In this document: one piece after another, positions 1 to 8,024 of the stretch
Layout of the letters: every line of letters begins with the position of its first letter
How positions within the stretch are numbered: position 1 is the stretch's first letter
NCBI GenBank assembly: GCA_900551515.1
Contig: URWH01000021.1
Location: 1 to 15,726, forward strand
Origin: an uncultured Porphyromonadaceae bacterium
GTDB lineage: Bacteria; Bacteroidota; Bacteroidia; Bacteroidales; Muribaculaceae
Length of the DNA: 15,726 nt
Direction of reading: 5' to 3'
The notes under the pieces: model-generated
Databases searched by the model: none
Seen by the model: the letters and a program-made list of their open reading frames with translations, nothing else
Told to the model about the DNA's origin: nothing
Made by a program: the position numbers and the translations under genes

Positions 1-2
1 CT

Positions 3-1178
3 TATCTCCTTCTGGGCTTCCTGGTGGCCGGAATCCTGTATGCTTTCGTCCCCGGAGAGTTCTATCGCAACCACCTGGCACGCCCCGGCGCCTGGGCAGT
101 GATTAAAGCCGCTCTGATCGGGGTGCCGCTGCCGCTCTGTTCGTGCGGCGTACTGCCCACGGCGGTGTCGCTGCGTCGCAACGGTGCGTCGCGCGGAGCA
201 TCCGCCTCATTCCTCATTGCCACGCCTCAGACCGGCATCGACTCCATTGCAGCCACCTACTCCCTGCTGGGTCTCGCGTTTGCCATCATTCGTCCCGTGG
301 CCGCTCTCGTCACCGCATTCGTCGGCGGAATGCTCGTAAGCCGTGAGGATAAAGCCTGCGCTGTCGATCCCGAACAGGAAGTGGACACCATCGACGCTCC
401 GGCCTCCGACACTTTCACCGGGAAGATCCGCGACGCCTTGCGCTATGGCTTCGTGGATATGATCCAGAACATAGGCAAATGGCTGATTATAGGCCTTGTG
501 ATTGCGGCTGCCATCACAGTATTCGTTCCCGACGGATTCTTTACATTCTTTGCCGGATATCCTCTGCTGTCGATGCTCGCCGTTGTCATCGTGGCGGTGC
601 CGATGTATGTATGCTCCACAGGATCCATCCCTATCGCGCTCTCGCTCATGCTCAAAGGCCTCAGCCCCGGCGCCGCATTTGTCCTTCTGATGGCCGGACC
701 GGCGGCAAACTTTGCCTCAATCATCATCGTCAGCCGGTCGCTCGGCAAAAAAGCCGCCGCCATCTATATCGCCACCATCGTCGTCGGCGCCATAGCGATC
801 GGCACGTGCATCGATTATCTCATGCCCCGAAGCTGGTTCACGATGCCCATGGCCGCCGGCGAATCCTGCTGCCACCTGCATGTCAGCCTCTTCTCCGGCA
901 TCTGCTCCGTGCTCCTCATCGTGCTGTTCATCAATGCTTTAATAAAAAGATACATATCAAACAAATCAGAAAAGATGGAAAAAGGAGAAAATATCATTAT
1001 CGTCAAAGGAATGTCCTGCGGCCACTGCAAGGCCATGGTCGAAAAAAATCTTTCAAAACTCCCCGGTGTTGAATCCGTCACTGCCGATCTCACAACCGGC
1101 AAAACGGTAATTAAGGGCAATCCCGACATGGCTGCAGTACGCGAAGTGATCGACGACCTCGGCTTCACGATGGAGTGA
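3..1178 (+). CDS. Cu/Zn efflux-type permease with C-terminal HMA domain (5' partial)
   Basis: Inner-membrane permease of the DUF318/YraQ type, closest in memory to the SO_0444-family Cu/Zn efflux transporters. The frame is open to the left edge, so the true start lies outside; the GTG at 24 is probably an internal codon. The visible part has repeated hydrophobic segments and the two half-repeat signatures PLCSCGVLPTA (about bases 129-161) and MYVCSTGSIP, followed by a GPAAN segment, as expected for this permease fold. A Cys/His patch (ESCCHLH, about base 860) precedes the last membrane helix. After an AT-rich linker the protein ends in a ferredoxin-like HMA domain with the metal site GMSCGHC (Cys codons at 1017 and 1026). 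Metal export is inferred from family and the fused metal-binding domain; the metal itself cannot be read from sequence. Its upstream partners are not visible. Confidence 0.82.
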   Translation, partial: YLLLGFLVAGILYAFVPGEFYRNHLARPGAWAVIKAALIGVPLPLCSCGVLPTAVSLRRNGASRGASASFLIATPQTGIDSIAATYSLLGLAFAIIRPVAALVTAFVGGMLVSREDKACAVDPEQEVDTIDAPASDTFTGKIRDALRYGFVDMIQNIGKWLIIGLVIAAAITVFVPDGFFTFFAGYPLLSMLAVVIVAVPMYVCSTGSIPIALSLMLKGLSPGAAFVLLMAGPAANFASIIIVSRSLGKKAAAIYIATIVVGAIAIGTCIDYLMPRSWFTMPMAAGESCCHLHVSLFSGICSVLLIVLFINALIKRYISNKSEKMEKGENIIIVKGMSCGHCKAMVEKNLSKLPGVESVTADLTTGKTVIKGNPDMAAVREVIDDLGFTME

Positions 1179-1258
1179 CACCTCGCAGTGTCCGCAGTTG
1201 CAGGCAGAAGCCGGCAATATGTGCAAAAGGAATATATTTTTGAAAAAAACTGGCACAA

Positions 1259-1293
1259 TTTGCTCGTTTTTTCATTTTAAAGGATTAATTTTG
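1259..1293 (+). promoter_or_regulatory. Putative Bacteroidetes sigma-70-type promoter for dapF
   Basis: A TAATTTTG box (1286-1293) fits the TAnnTTTG -7 consensus, and TTTG (1259-1262) fits the -33 element. The 23-base spacing is a little longer than the usual 19-21. Transcription would start near 1300, which favours the ATG at 1320 over the one at 1305 as the dapF start. Confidence 0.5.
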
Positions 1294-1319
1294 CAACGTC
1301 AAAAATGCAACAAACGTCA

Positions 1320-2198
1320 ATGGAGGAGATTCTCTTTACGAAGATGCACGGATTGGGCAATGATTACGTCTACATCAATTGCCTCGAATCCGCTCCCCGC
1401 CACCTCCAGCAGCTTGCCATCGAGATGAGCCGGCCTCACACCGGCATCGGATCCGATGGCATTATTCTTATATGCCCGTCGGACGTTGCCGATTTCAAAA
1501 TGCGCATTTTCAATGCCGACGGCTCGGAAGCCCGCATGTGCGGCAACGGCTCGCGCTGCGTTGGCAAATATGTCCACGATTACGGACTGACCGACAAACT
1601 GCATCTGACACTCGAAACCCTCGGCGGAATCAAGACCATCGACCTGCATACCGGCGTCGACGGCTCCGTGGAAGAGGCTACCGTGGATATGGGCGAGCCG
1701 CTGTTCGATACCTCGCTTGTGCCTGTCGTTTCCGATGCTCAGGCTATGATCGACCGGCCTGTGGCCACCTCCTGCGGCGAGCTCCGGCTCACGGCAGTGT
1801 CGATGGGCAATCCCCACGGCGTGATATTTGCCGATGCTCCCTGCCAGCTGCCTGTCGGTGTCCTGGGGCCGGAGCTCGAGCGTCACCCCATGTGGCCCGA
1901 GCGGGCCAATATCGAATTCGTGACGGTCATCGACGAACGGCATCTGCGCATGCGCGTGTGGGAACGCGGCTCCGGCGAGACCATGGCTTGCGGCACCGGC
2001 GCCTGTGCCTCCGTGGCTGCCGCCATAGCCACCGGCCGTGTCAGCCGCGATGCCGAAATCACCGTCAGCCTGCCCGGCGGCGATCTGAAGATAAGGAAGA
2101 ACTCCGCCGGCCATCTGCTCATGACCGGCCCGGCAACCACCGTGTTTGAAGGCCGGTATTTCCGGCGCACCGAATCATCAGCGAAAATCAACATCTAA
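1320..2198 (+). CDS. dapF: Diaminopimelate epimerase
   Basis: Converts LL-diaminopimelate to meso-diaminopimelate in the cytoplasm, for lysine and peptidoglycan synthesis. The PLP-independent two-cysteine mechanism is supported by both signatures: ADGSEARMCGNGSRC holds the first catalytic Cys (residue 74 from this start) and MACGTGACAS holds the second (residue 224). The N-terminal KMHGLGNDYVY is also typical. I chose ATG 1320 because homologues normally begin a few residues before FTKMHGLGND and because the predicted transcription start lies near 1300. ATG 1305 in the same frame would add five residues. Length, 292 residues, is slightly above the usual 270-285. It is followed after only 10 bases by dapL, the enzyme that makes its substrate, so the two are very probably co-transcribed. 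Nothing looks damaged. Confidence 0.96.
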   Translation: MEEILFTKMHGLGNDYVYINCLESAPRHLQQLAIEMSRPHTGIGSDGIILICPSDVADFKMRIFNADGSEARMCGNGSRCVGKYVHDYGLTDKLHLTLETLGGIKTIDLHTGVDGSVEEATVDMGEPLFDTSLVPVVSDAQAMIDRPVATSCGELRLTAVSMGNPHGVIFADAPCQLPVGVLGPELERHPMWPERANIEFVTVIDERHLRMRVWERGSGETMACGTGACASVAAAIATGRVSRDAEITVSLPGGDLKIRKNSAGHLLMTGPATTVFEGRYFRRTESSAKINI

Positions 2199-2208
2199 TC
2201 TGCATAAA

Positions 2209-3462
2209 ATGATACGAGTCAACGACAACTTCCTCCGCATTCCACAATCCTACCTCTTCTCTGAAATTGCAAGGCAAGTGTCGGAGTATCAACACTTGCA
2301 TCCCGACGCCCGCATCATACGCTTGGGCATCGGCGATGTCACACGTCCCATATGCCCCGCCGCCGTCAACGGCCTCCACCGCGCCGCCGACGAGCAGGCA
2401 TCGGGCGGCACATTCCATGGCTACGGTCCCGAGCAGGGCTACGGCTGGCTGCGCGAGGCCATTGCCCTCTGCGACTATAACGAGCGCGGCGTGACGAGCG
2501 TGACCCCCGATGAGATATTTATAGGCGACGGCGCCAAAAGCGACATCGGCAATATCGGCGACATCCTGTCGCCCGACTGCCGCGTGGCCGTCACCGACCC
2601 CGTCTATCCCGTGTATATCGACACCAACGCCATGGCCGGACGTGCAGGCAACCCCGTCGCCGGAGGCTTGTGGGACCGCATCATTTATCTGCCGTGCACC
2701 GCCGAAAACGGCTTCGTGCCCGCACTCCCTGCCGAAGTGCCCGACGTGATTTATCTCTGCTACCCCAACAACCCCACCGGCACAGCCCTCACACGCAGCC
2801 AGCTGAAAGTGTGGGTCGACTATGCCCTCGCGCACAACGCACTGATCCTTTTCGATTCGGCCTACGAAGCATATATCAGCGACCCCGACGTGCCCCACAG
2901 CATCTACGAGATAGAAGGCGCGCGCCGCTGCGCTATTGAATTCCGGAGCTTTTCCAAAACGGCCGGATTCACCGGACTCCGCCTCGGCTACACAGTGGTG
3001 CCCGCCGAGCTTAAAGGCACGGCAAGCGACGGCTCGCAGGTTGAGCTGCGCCGTCTTTGGCTGCGCCGCCAGACGACAAAATTCAACGGCGCCAGCTTCG
3101 TGGTGCAGCGTGCCGCCGCCGAGCTGTTTACGCCCGAAGGCCGGCAGCAGGTGCGCCAGACAATTGACTATTACATGGCCAACGCCGCAATGCTCCGGGC
3201 CGGACTCGACGAGGCCGGACTTACGGTCTATGGCGGTATCAACGCCCCCTATATCTGGGCTAAAACGCCCGCCGGCGTCAGCTCGTGGGACTTCTTCCGC
3301 ATCCTTCTCGAGGACTGCAACATCGTTGTGACCCCCGGCGTAGGCTTCGGCCCCTCGGGCGAAGGTTATGTGCGCCTCACCGCCTTCTCCTCCCATGAAG
3401 CCACACGCGAGGCCATAGGCCGTCTGTCGGCTCTCGATAAGAACGGCGGCCGCAAATTGTAA
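2209..3462 (+). CDS. dapL: LL-diaminopimelate aminotransferase
   Basis: PLP-dependent class I/II aminotransferase that makes LL-diaminopimelate directly from tetrahydrodipicolinate with glutamate as amino donor, bypassing the succinylase/acetylase branches. Start ATG 2209 gives MIRVNDNFLRIPQSYLF, the normal DapL beginning. An in-frame GTG at 2146 would add 21 residues overlapping dapF and is rejected. Visible motifs are RLGIGDVTRP near the N-terminus, YPNNPTGTA in the middle, and the Schiff-base lysine in SFSKTAGFTGLRLGY (Lys250). A 417-residue length is close to the usual ~410. It sits 10 bases after dapF and 40 bases before glnN on the same strand, giving a compact unit of DAP synthesis plus glutamine synthesis. 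No promoter is evident between dapF and dapL. Confidence 0.96.
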   Translation: MIRVNDNFLRIPQSYLFSEIARQVSEYQHLHPDARIIRLGIGDVTRPICPAAVNGLHRAADEQASGGTFHGYGPEQGYGWLREAIALCDYNERGVTSVTPDEIFIGDGAKSDIGNIGDILSPDCRVAVTDPVYPVYIDTNAMAGRAGNPVAGGLWDRIIYLPCTAENGFVPALPAEVPDVIYLCYPNNPTGTALTRSQLKVWVDYALAHNALILFDSAYEAYISDPDVPHSIYEIEGARRCAIEFRSFSKTAGFTGLRLGYTVVPAELKGTASDGSQVELRRLWLRRQTTKFNGASFVVQRAAAELFTPEGRQQVRQTIDYYMANAAMLRAGLDEAGLTVYGGINAPYIWAKTPAGVSSWDFFRILLEDCNIVVTPGVGFGPSGEGYVRLTAFSSHEATREAIGRLSALDKNGGRKL

Positions 3463-3502
3463 CTGTAAATAATTAATATTCACCCAATAACCGAATAGAA
3501 TA

Positions 3503-5692
3503 ATGTCATCGCTGAGATTTAAAGTTGTTGATGAAGCTTTCAACCGCAAAGCCGATCCGGTGGAAATACCGGCCGAACGCCCCGAGAAATACTACGGCAA
3601 ATATGTGTTCAACAGACAGAAAATGTTTGAATATCTGCCGGCCGAGACTTTTGAGGCGCTCATCAATGCCATTGACAACAAAGAGCCGCTGCCCCGCAAT
3701 GTTGCCGACAGCGTGGCCGAAGGCATGAAGCGCTGGGCCATCGACAACGGCGCGCGCCATTACACCCACTGGTTCCAGCCCCTAACCGAAACAACGGCCG
3801 AAAAACACGACGGATTCATCGAGCACAACGGCAAAGGCGGAGTGGTAGAGAACTTCAACGGCAAGCTCCTCGTGCAGCAGGAGCCCGACGCTTCCAGCTT
3901 CCCCAACGGCGGCATCCGCAACACATTCGAGGCTCGCGGCTATTCGGCATGGGACATTTCCTCGCCGGCTTTCATCCTCGACAACACCCTGTGTATCCCC
4001 ACCATCTTCATATCCTACACCGGCGAATCGCTCGACTACAAGACGCCGCTGCTGCGCGCCCTCAACTCCGTCGACCGTGCCGCCACGGCCGTGGCGCAGT
4101 TCTTCGATCCCGAAGTGAAGCATGTGAAGTCGTATCTGGGATGGGAACAGGAATATTTCCTCGTCGACGAATCGCTCTATTCGGCGCGTCCCGACCTGAT
4201 GCTCACCGGACGCACTCTGATGGGTCATGAATCGGCCAAAAACCAGCAGCTCGAGGACCATTATTTCGGTGCCATCCCCTCGCGAGTCGAGGCTTTTATG
4301 CTCGATCTCGAAATCGAGTGCCACAAGCTTGGCATCCCGGCCAAAACACGTCACAACGAGGTGGCTCCCAACCAGTTCGAGCTCGCGCCGATATTTGAGG
4401 AAACCAACCTCGCCAACGACCACAACCTCCTGCTGATGTCGCTCATAGGCGAAGTGTCGCGCCGCCATCATTTCCGCGTGCTGCTTCACGAAAAGCCCTT
4501 CGCCGGCATCAACGGTTCGGGCAAGCACAACAACTGGAGTCTGGGCACCGACCGCGGTGTGCTCCTTTTCTCGCCCGGCAAGACATCGAAGGACAATCTG
4601 CAGTTCATCACCTTCGTGGTCAACGTGATGGCTGCCGTCTACCGTCACAACGGTCTCCTAAAGGCATCCATCGCCTCCGCCACCAACGCCCACCGTCTCG
4701 GTGCCAACGAAGCGCCGCCTGCCATTATATCGATATTCACCGGCTCGCAGCTCTCTGATATCCTGGAGCGTATCGCCAGATCGAGCAACGAGGAGCTGAC
4801 CGATCTCTCTACCAAGGAAGGCCTGCAGCTCAACGTGTCGCAAATTCCCGAAATCATGCTCGACAACACCGACCGCAACCGCACGTCGCCATTCGCATTC
4901 ACGGGCAACCGTTTCGAATTCCGTGCCGTCGGCTCGTCGGCCAACTGCGCCTCTGCCATGATAGCCCTCAATGCGTGCGTAGCCCAGCAGCTCATGGAGT
5001 TCAAGGCAAAGATCGACAAACGGCTCGCCGCCGGCGAAACGCTTCGTCACGCCTTGCTTGAAGAGATACGCAGCCTCATCGAGCTGTCGCGGCCCATACA
5101 CTTCGACGGCAACGGTTATTCCGACGAGTGGAAAGCCGAAGCCGAGCGCCGCGGACTGGACTGCGAGACATCGGTGCCGGCAATCTTCGACGCTTATCTC
5201 CGTCAGTCGTCAATCGACATGTTCCGCACCACGGGCGTGATGACCGAAGTGGAGCTGGCGGCCCGCAACGAGGTGAAATGGGAAATGTACACCAAGAAAG
5301 TGCAGATCGAAGCACGCGTGCTCGGCGATCTCGCGCTCAACCACATATTGCCCGTAGCCGTGCGCTATCAGTCGATTCTGCTCGACAACGTCAGCAAGAT
5401 TCAGTCAGTCTTCCCGCCGGAGAAAAGCGAACGGATGATCGAAGCCGACATGTCGACCATCGAGTCTATCTCTGAGCATACCCGCATCATAAAGACCGAA
5501 GTGGAGAAAATGGTTGACGCACGCCGCGAGGCCAACCGCATCGATTCGGAGCGCGAAAAAGCTATTGCCTATCACGACAATGTGGTGCCGCGCATGTCAA
5601 CGATCCGTTATCATATCGACAAACTTGAGCTGATGGTCGACAATGAGATGTGGCCGCTGCCCAAGTATCGCGAGCTGCTTTTTATCCGCTGA
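3503..5692 (+). CDS. glnN: Glutamine synthetase, type III
   Basis: ATP-dependent ligation of ammonia to glutamate in the cytoplasm. Length (729 residues) and motifs place it in the GSIII class typical of Bacteroidetes rather than the ~470-residue GSI. The N-terminal GSIII-specific part (about residues 1-200) includes IEHNGKGGVVENFNGK. The catalytic half has the metal-binding GWEQEYFLV (Glu215, Glu217), the RHNEVAPNQFELAPIFEETN region, the nucleotide/glutamate segment NGSGKHNNWS (residues 337-346) and a FTGNRFEFRAVGSSAN segment. The C-terminal ~150 residues are helical and charged, as usual for GSIII. ATG 3503 is preceded by an AT-rich 40-base spacer with no clear Shine-Dalgarno site or promoter box, so transcription probably continues from dapL. 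A hairpin follows its stop. Confidence 0.97.
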   Translation: MSSLRFKVVDEAFNRKADPVEIPAERPEKYYGKYVFNRQKMFEYLPAETFEALINAIDNKEPLPRNVADSVAEGMKRWAIDNGARHYTHWFQPLTETTAEKHDGFIEHNGKGGVVENFNGKLLVQQEPDASSFPNGGIRNTFEARGYSAWDISSPAFILDNTLCIPTIFISYTGESLDYKTPLLRALNSVDRAATAVAQFFDPEVKHVKSYLGWEQEYFLVDESLYSARPDLMLTGRTLMGHESAKNQQLEDHYFGAIPSRVEAFMLDLEIECHKLGIPAKTRHNEVAPNQFELAPIFEETNLANDHNLLLMSLIGEVSRRHHFRVLLHEKPFAGINGSGKHNNWSLGTDRGVLLFSPGKTSKDNLQFITFVVNVMAAVYRHNGLLKASIASATNAHRLGANEAPPAIISIFTGSQLSDILERIARSSNEELTDLSTKEGLQLNVSQIPEIMLDNTDRNRTSPFAFTGNRFEFRAVGSSANCASAMIALNACVAQQLMEFKAKIDKRLAAGETLRHALLEEIRSLIELSRPIHFDGNGYSDEWKAEAERRGLDCETSVPAIFDAYLRQSSIDMFRTTGVMTEVELAARNEVKWEMYTKKVQIEARVLGDLALNHILPVAVRYQSILLDNVSKIQSVFPPEKSERMIEADMSTIESISEHTRIIKTEVEKMVDARREANRIDSEREKAIAYHDNVVPRMSTIRYHIDKLELMVDNEMWPLPKYRELLFIR

Positions 5693-5717
5693 CGCTCTGC
5701 TGAGCGGAAAATGATAT

Positions 5718-5756
5718 ATGCGCCGTGTCCCGCCAAGTGGATGCGGCGCATTTTAT
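5718..5756. terminator. Hairpin terminator between convergent glnN and the binding-protein gene
   Basis: ATGCGCCG (5718-5725) pairs perfectly with CGGCGCAT (5744-5751). TCC/GGA inside the loop can extend the stem across a small internal loop. On the + strand it is followed by TTTATAAT. It lies in the 74-base gap between two convergent genes, so it could serve both directions. Confidence 0.7.
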
Positions 5757-5766
5757 AATAATGTTG

Positions 5767-6882
5767 TCAGAGCTTGCGGTAGTAGCGGAGCGTAGAGCCG
5801 GCAGCGGGATGGAAGATCGCGATGAAGTCGGCCAGGAGGCGTTCGGGATGGAAGGGGAATTCATCGAAAAGCGGCACAACGGACGTGTCGCAAACGTAGA
5901 CGTTGCCGTTTCGGAATGCCTTGAACTGCGACGTCAGCGGGTTGCCTGCGCCCAACGACTGCAGGGTCATCGGGCCGAGACTGCGGATGAGCCAGAAGTC
6001 GGCGTCGGCGGCACGGTTGAGCACTGCCGGTGCATCGAGCTTCAGCGATCCCGCACCTTTGGTGTCGTGCCAGGGATAGAAAGCACCCGCATCGGCCAGC
6101 ATCCGTGCCATATAGCTTTCGCCTGCCGGGACGTCCCACGATCCGCCGGTCAGCGGTTGCTCGGTGATGACAATGGGTCGGTCGCTGTAGCGGGCGATGC
6201 TCTTGCAAAGGGAGTCGTAGCTCTCGGTGACTGCTTCGAAAGTGGAGTCGGCGCCTGCGCGGTTGCCGTAGAGGATGCCGAGCAGGCGGATCCATTCGGC
6301 GCGTCCGAGGGGCGTCGATTCCATGTAGTCGACAAACTGTATGATGGGGATGCCGAGCTTTTCGATCGCGCCGGCCTGCATTCCCTGGTAGGGCGAGAGT
6401 ATGATGGCTTCTGGGCTGACGCTGACAATGCGCTCTACGGAGGGCGACATGGAGTTGCCTACATCGGTGATGCGCCCCGTGCGGAGCCCTTCCACCACCG
6501 ACGGAGTGTTGAAATACTGTCCGTCGGCCACGCCTGTGATTGCTTGCGCGGCACCCAGCTCATCGATGGCTCCGGCATATACTCCGCTGTAGACCAGCGA
6601 CGACCGCAGCGGCACACGCACAACGGTGCCTTCGGGCAGCTGACCCTGATAGTCGTGCGGCGCGAGGATATACCGCTCGAGCAGCGCCGTCGTGTCGTCG
6701 CCCCATGGTTTTCTGACGTCGGCTATCGTGTAGCCGTCCTTGTCGATGAGCGTGAGCAGGCGTGCCTGCGTGGTGATGGTGTCGCCGCCCGATATCGCTT
6801 CGGCGCTTTTATGCCGGCAGGATGAAATAAGCGACAGTACTGTCAGGATGATGACCGTTGTGAATGAAAGGCGTGATGTCAT
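5767..6882 (-). CDS. ABC transporter substrate-binding lipoprotein (iron-chelate/cobalamin type)
   Basis: Likely BtuF/FhuD/FepB-type binding protein (helical-backbone, two-lobe fold) that captures a siderophore, haem or corrinoid in the periplasm; the ligand cannot be decided from sequence. Residues 1-22 form a lipoprotein signal ending LSLISSC, with Cys22 as the lipidation site. The N-terminal lobe carries LVYSGVYAGAIDELGA and a segment on solute choice and inference sites (SPSVERIVSVSPEAIILS). The C-terminal lobe has GGSWDVPAGESYMARMLADA and a final FHPERLLADFIAIFHP, all characteristic of this group in Bacteroidetes. The 371-residue length fits. It is a single gene: glnN is convergent on one side and mdh divergent on the other, with no permease or ATPase nearby, so it must work with components encoded elsewhere. 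Confidence 0.85.
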   Translation of the reverse strand: MTSRLSFTTVIILTVLSLISSCRHKSAEAISGGDTITTQARLLTLIDKDGYTIADVRKPWGDDTTALLERYILAPHDYQGQLPEGTVVRVPLRSSLVYSGVYAGAIDELGAAQAITGVADGQYFNTPSVVEGLRTGRITDVGNSMSPSVERIVSVSPEAIILSPYQGMQAGAIEKLGIPIIQFVDYMESTPLGRAEWIRLLGILYGNRAGADSTFEAVTESYDSLCKSIARYSDRPIVITEQPLTGGSWDVPAGESYMARMLADAGAFYPWHDTKGAGSLKLDAPAVLNRAADADFWLIRSLGPMTLQSLGAGNPLTSQFKAFRNGNVYVCDTSVVPLFDEFPFHPERLLADFIAIFHPAAGSTLRYYRKL

Positions 6883-6901
6883 GATTGATGGGATTAGAGT
6901 G

Positions 6902-6909
6902 CGAAAGTA
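6902..6909 (-). promoter_or_regulatory. Weak candidate -7 box for the binding-protein gene
   Basis: On the minus strand the sequence reads TACTTTCG, one mismatch from TAnnTTTG, about 20 bases upstream of the ATG at 6882. I see no convincing -33 TTTG at the expected distance, so this is a weak call. Confidence 0.3.
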
Positions 6910-6992
6910 ATGAAAAAATGTGATAATGCTGAGGCGGAATGCGAATTAATGTGAAAAGCCCGGCGGCGATATTTTATTACGGAAAAAAGCAC

Positions 6993-7000
6993 TAATTTTG
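6993..7000 (+). promoter_or_regulatory. Candidate -7 box for the mdh operon
   Basis: TAATTTTG matches the Bacteroidetes TAnnTTTG element exactly. The expected -33 area is T-rich (ATTTTATTAC, 6971-6980) but has no exact TTTG. Transcription would start near 7007, leaving a leader of about 65 bases before the mdh ATG. Confidence 0.5.
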
Positions 7001-7072
7001 TAACGGTCGGAGTCCGGGTCAGTTATCCGGCACCGAAACGTAGAAACAATAACCAAAAAATAAAGAGAAATC

Positions 7073-8002
7073 ATGTCAAAAGTAACCGTTGTAGGTGCCG
7101 GAAATGTAGGCGCCACTTGCGCAAATGTCCTTATCACGCAGTCGATAGCCGATGAGGTGGTGCTCATCGATATCAAAGAGGGTCTTGCCGAAGGCAAAGC
7201 CATGGATATCATGCAGACAGCCAACATCCTGAACCTGAACTGCCGCCTCACCGGCGTCACCAACGACTATGAGAAGACCGCAGGTAGCGACATGGTCGTC
7301 ATCACTTCAGGCATTCCCCGCAAACCGGGCATGACCCGCGAAGAACTTATCGGTGTCAACGCCGGCATCGTTAAGTCAGTGACCGAAAGCGTCCTGAAAT
7401 ATTCGCCCAACGCCGTGATCCTATGTGTCTCTAACCCGATGGACACCATGACCTATCTTATCCATAAGATCAGCGGCCTGCCCAAAAACCGCATCATCGG
7501 CATGGGCGGCGCTCTCGACAGCGCTCGTTTCAAATATTTCCTCAGCCTTGCTCTCGTCGCAAACGCCACGGAGGTCGAAGGTATAGTCATCGGCGGTCAC
7601 GGCGACACCACGATGATACCGCTGGTGCGCTATGCTGCCTACCGCGGTGTGCCCGCCTCGGCTTTCGTTGGTGACGAGCAGCTTAAGAAGGTGGCTGCCG
7701 ACACGATGATCGGCGGCGCCACGTTGACCCGGCTCCTGGGCACTTCGGCATGGATGGCTCCCGGCGCAGCTGCCGCGCAGGTTGTGGGAGTTGTGCTGCA
7801 CGACAGTAAAAAACTCATCAGTTGCTCGGCTCTTCTCGACGGTGAATATGGCGAAAAAGATCTCTGCATCGGCGTCCCCTGCATCCTCGGCAAGAACGGA
7901 ATCGAGAAGATAGTGAAATTCGCTCTGACCGACGATGAGCAGGCTCTCTTTGCCGCCAGCGCCGCCGCCGTGCGCAAAACAAATGCCGCACTTACATTCT
8001 GA
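7073..8002 (+). CDS. mdh: Malate dehydrogenase (LDH-like, NAD-dependent)
   Basis: Interconverts malate and oxaloacetate with NAD(H) in the cytoplasm. In anaerobic Bacteroidales this usually runs toward malate, feeding fumarate reduction and succinate/propionate formation (family knowledge). The 309 residues match LDH-like MDHs. The Rossmann motif GAGNVG is at residues 8-13, and Asp33 at the end of strand beta-2 indicates NAD preference. The substrate-binding loop IPRKPGMTR carries Arg83 and Arg89. The catalytic pair is Asp149 (in GGALDSARF, with Arg152) and His176 (in GGHGDTTM). The arginine-rich loop favours oxaloacetate over pyruvate. A thioredoxin-like lipoprotein gene follows 22 bases downstream on the same strand. 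Confidence 0.95.
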   Translation: MSKVTVVGAGNVGATCANVLITQSIADEVVLIDIKEGLAEGKAMDIMQTANILNLNCRLTGVTNDYEKTAGSDMVVITSGIPRKPGMTREELIGVNAGIVKSVTESVLKYSPNAVILCVSNPMDTMTYLIHKISGLPKNRIIGMGGALDSARFKYFLSLALVANATEVEGIVIGGHGDTTMIPLVRYAAYRGVPASAFVGDEQLKKVAADTMIGGATLTRLLGTSAWMAPGAAAAQVVGVVLHDSKKLISCSALLDGEYGEKDLCIGVPCILGKNGIEKIVKFALTDDEQALFAASAAAVRKTNAALTF

Positions 8003-8024
8003 ACATTTTAAAATCAAACAGTAT

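Noticed and set aside
1177..1192. GACAC/GTGTC hairpin at the stop of the permease-HMA gene
   Set aside because: Five pairs with no following T-run; not convincing as a terminator.
1317..2114. A 265-codon open frame on the minus strand, opposite dapF
   Set aside because: Antisense shadow of dapF with a Gly/Ala/His-rich product and no motif.
2188..3549. A 453-codon open frame on the minus strand, opposite dapL
   Set aside because: It lies wholly opposite a gene with clear motifs and its translation is low-complexity (Gly/Ala/Val/His-rich) with no recognisable domain. Long antisense frames are expected in GC-rich coding DNA.
3782..4648. A 288-codon minus-strand frame opposite glnN
   Set aside because: Opposes the conserved catalytic core of glnN and has no recognisable domain.
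5725..6825. A 366-codon open frame on the plus strand, opposite the binding-protein gene
   Set aside because: The opposite strand has a lipoprotein signal and family motifs; this frame has none and overlaps the glnN terminator.
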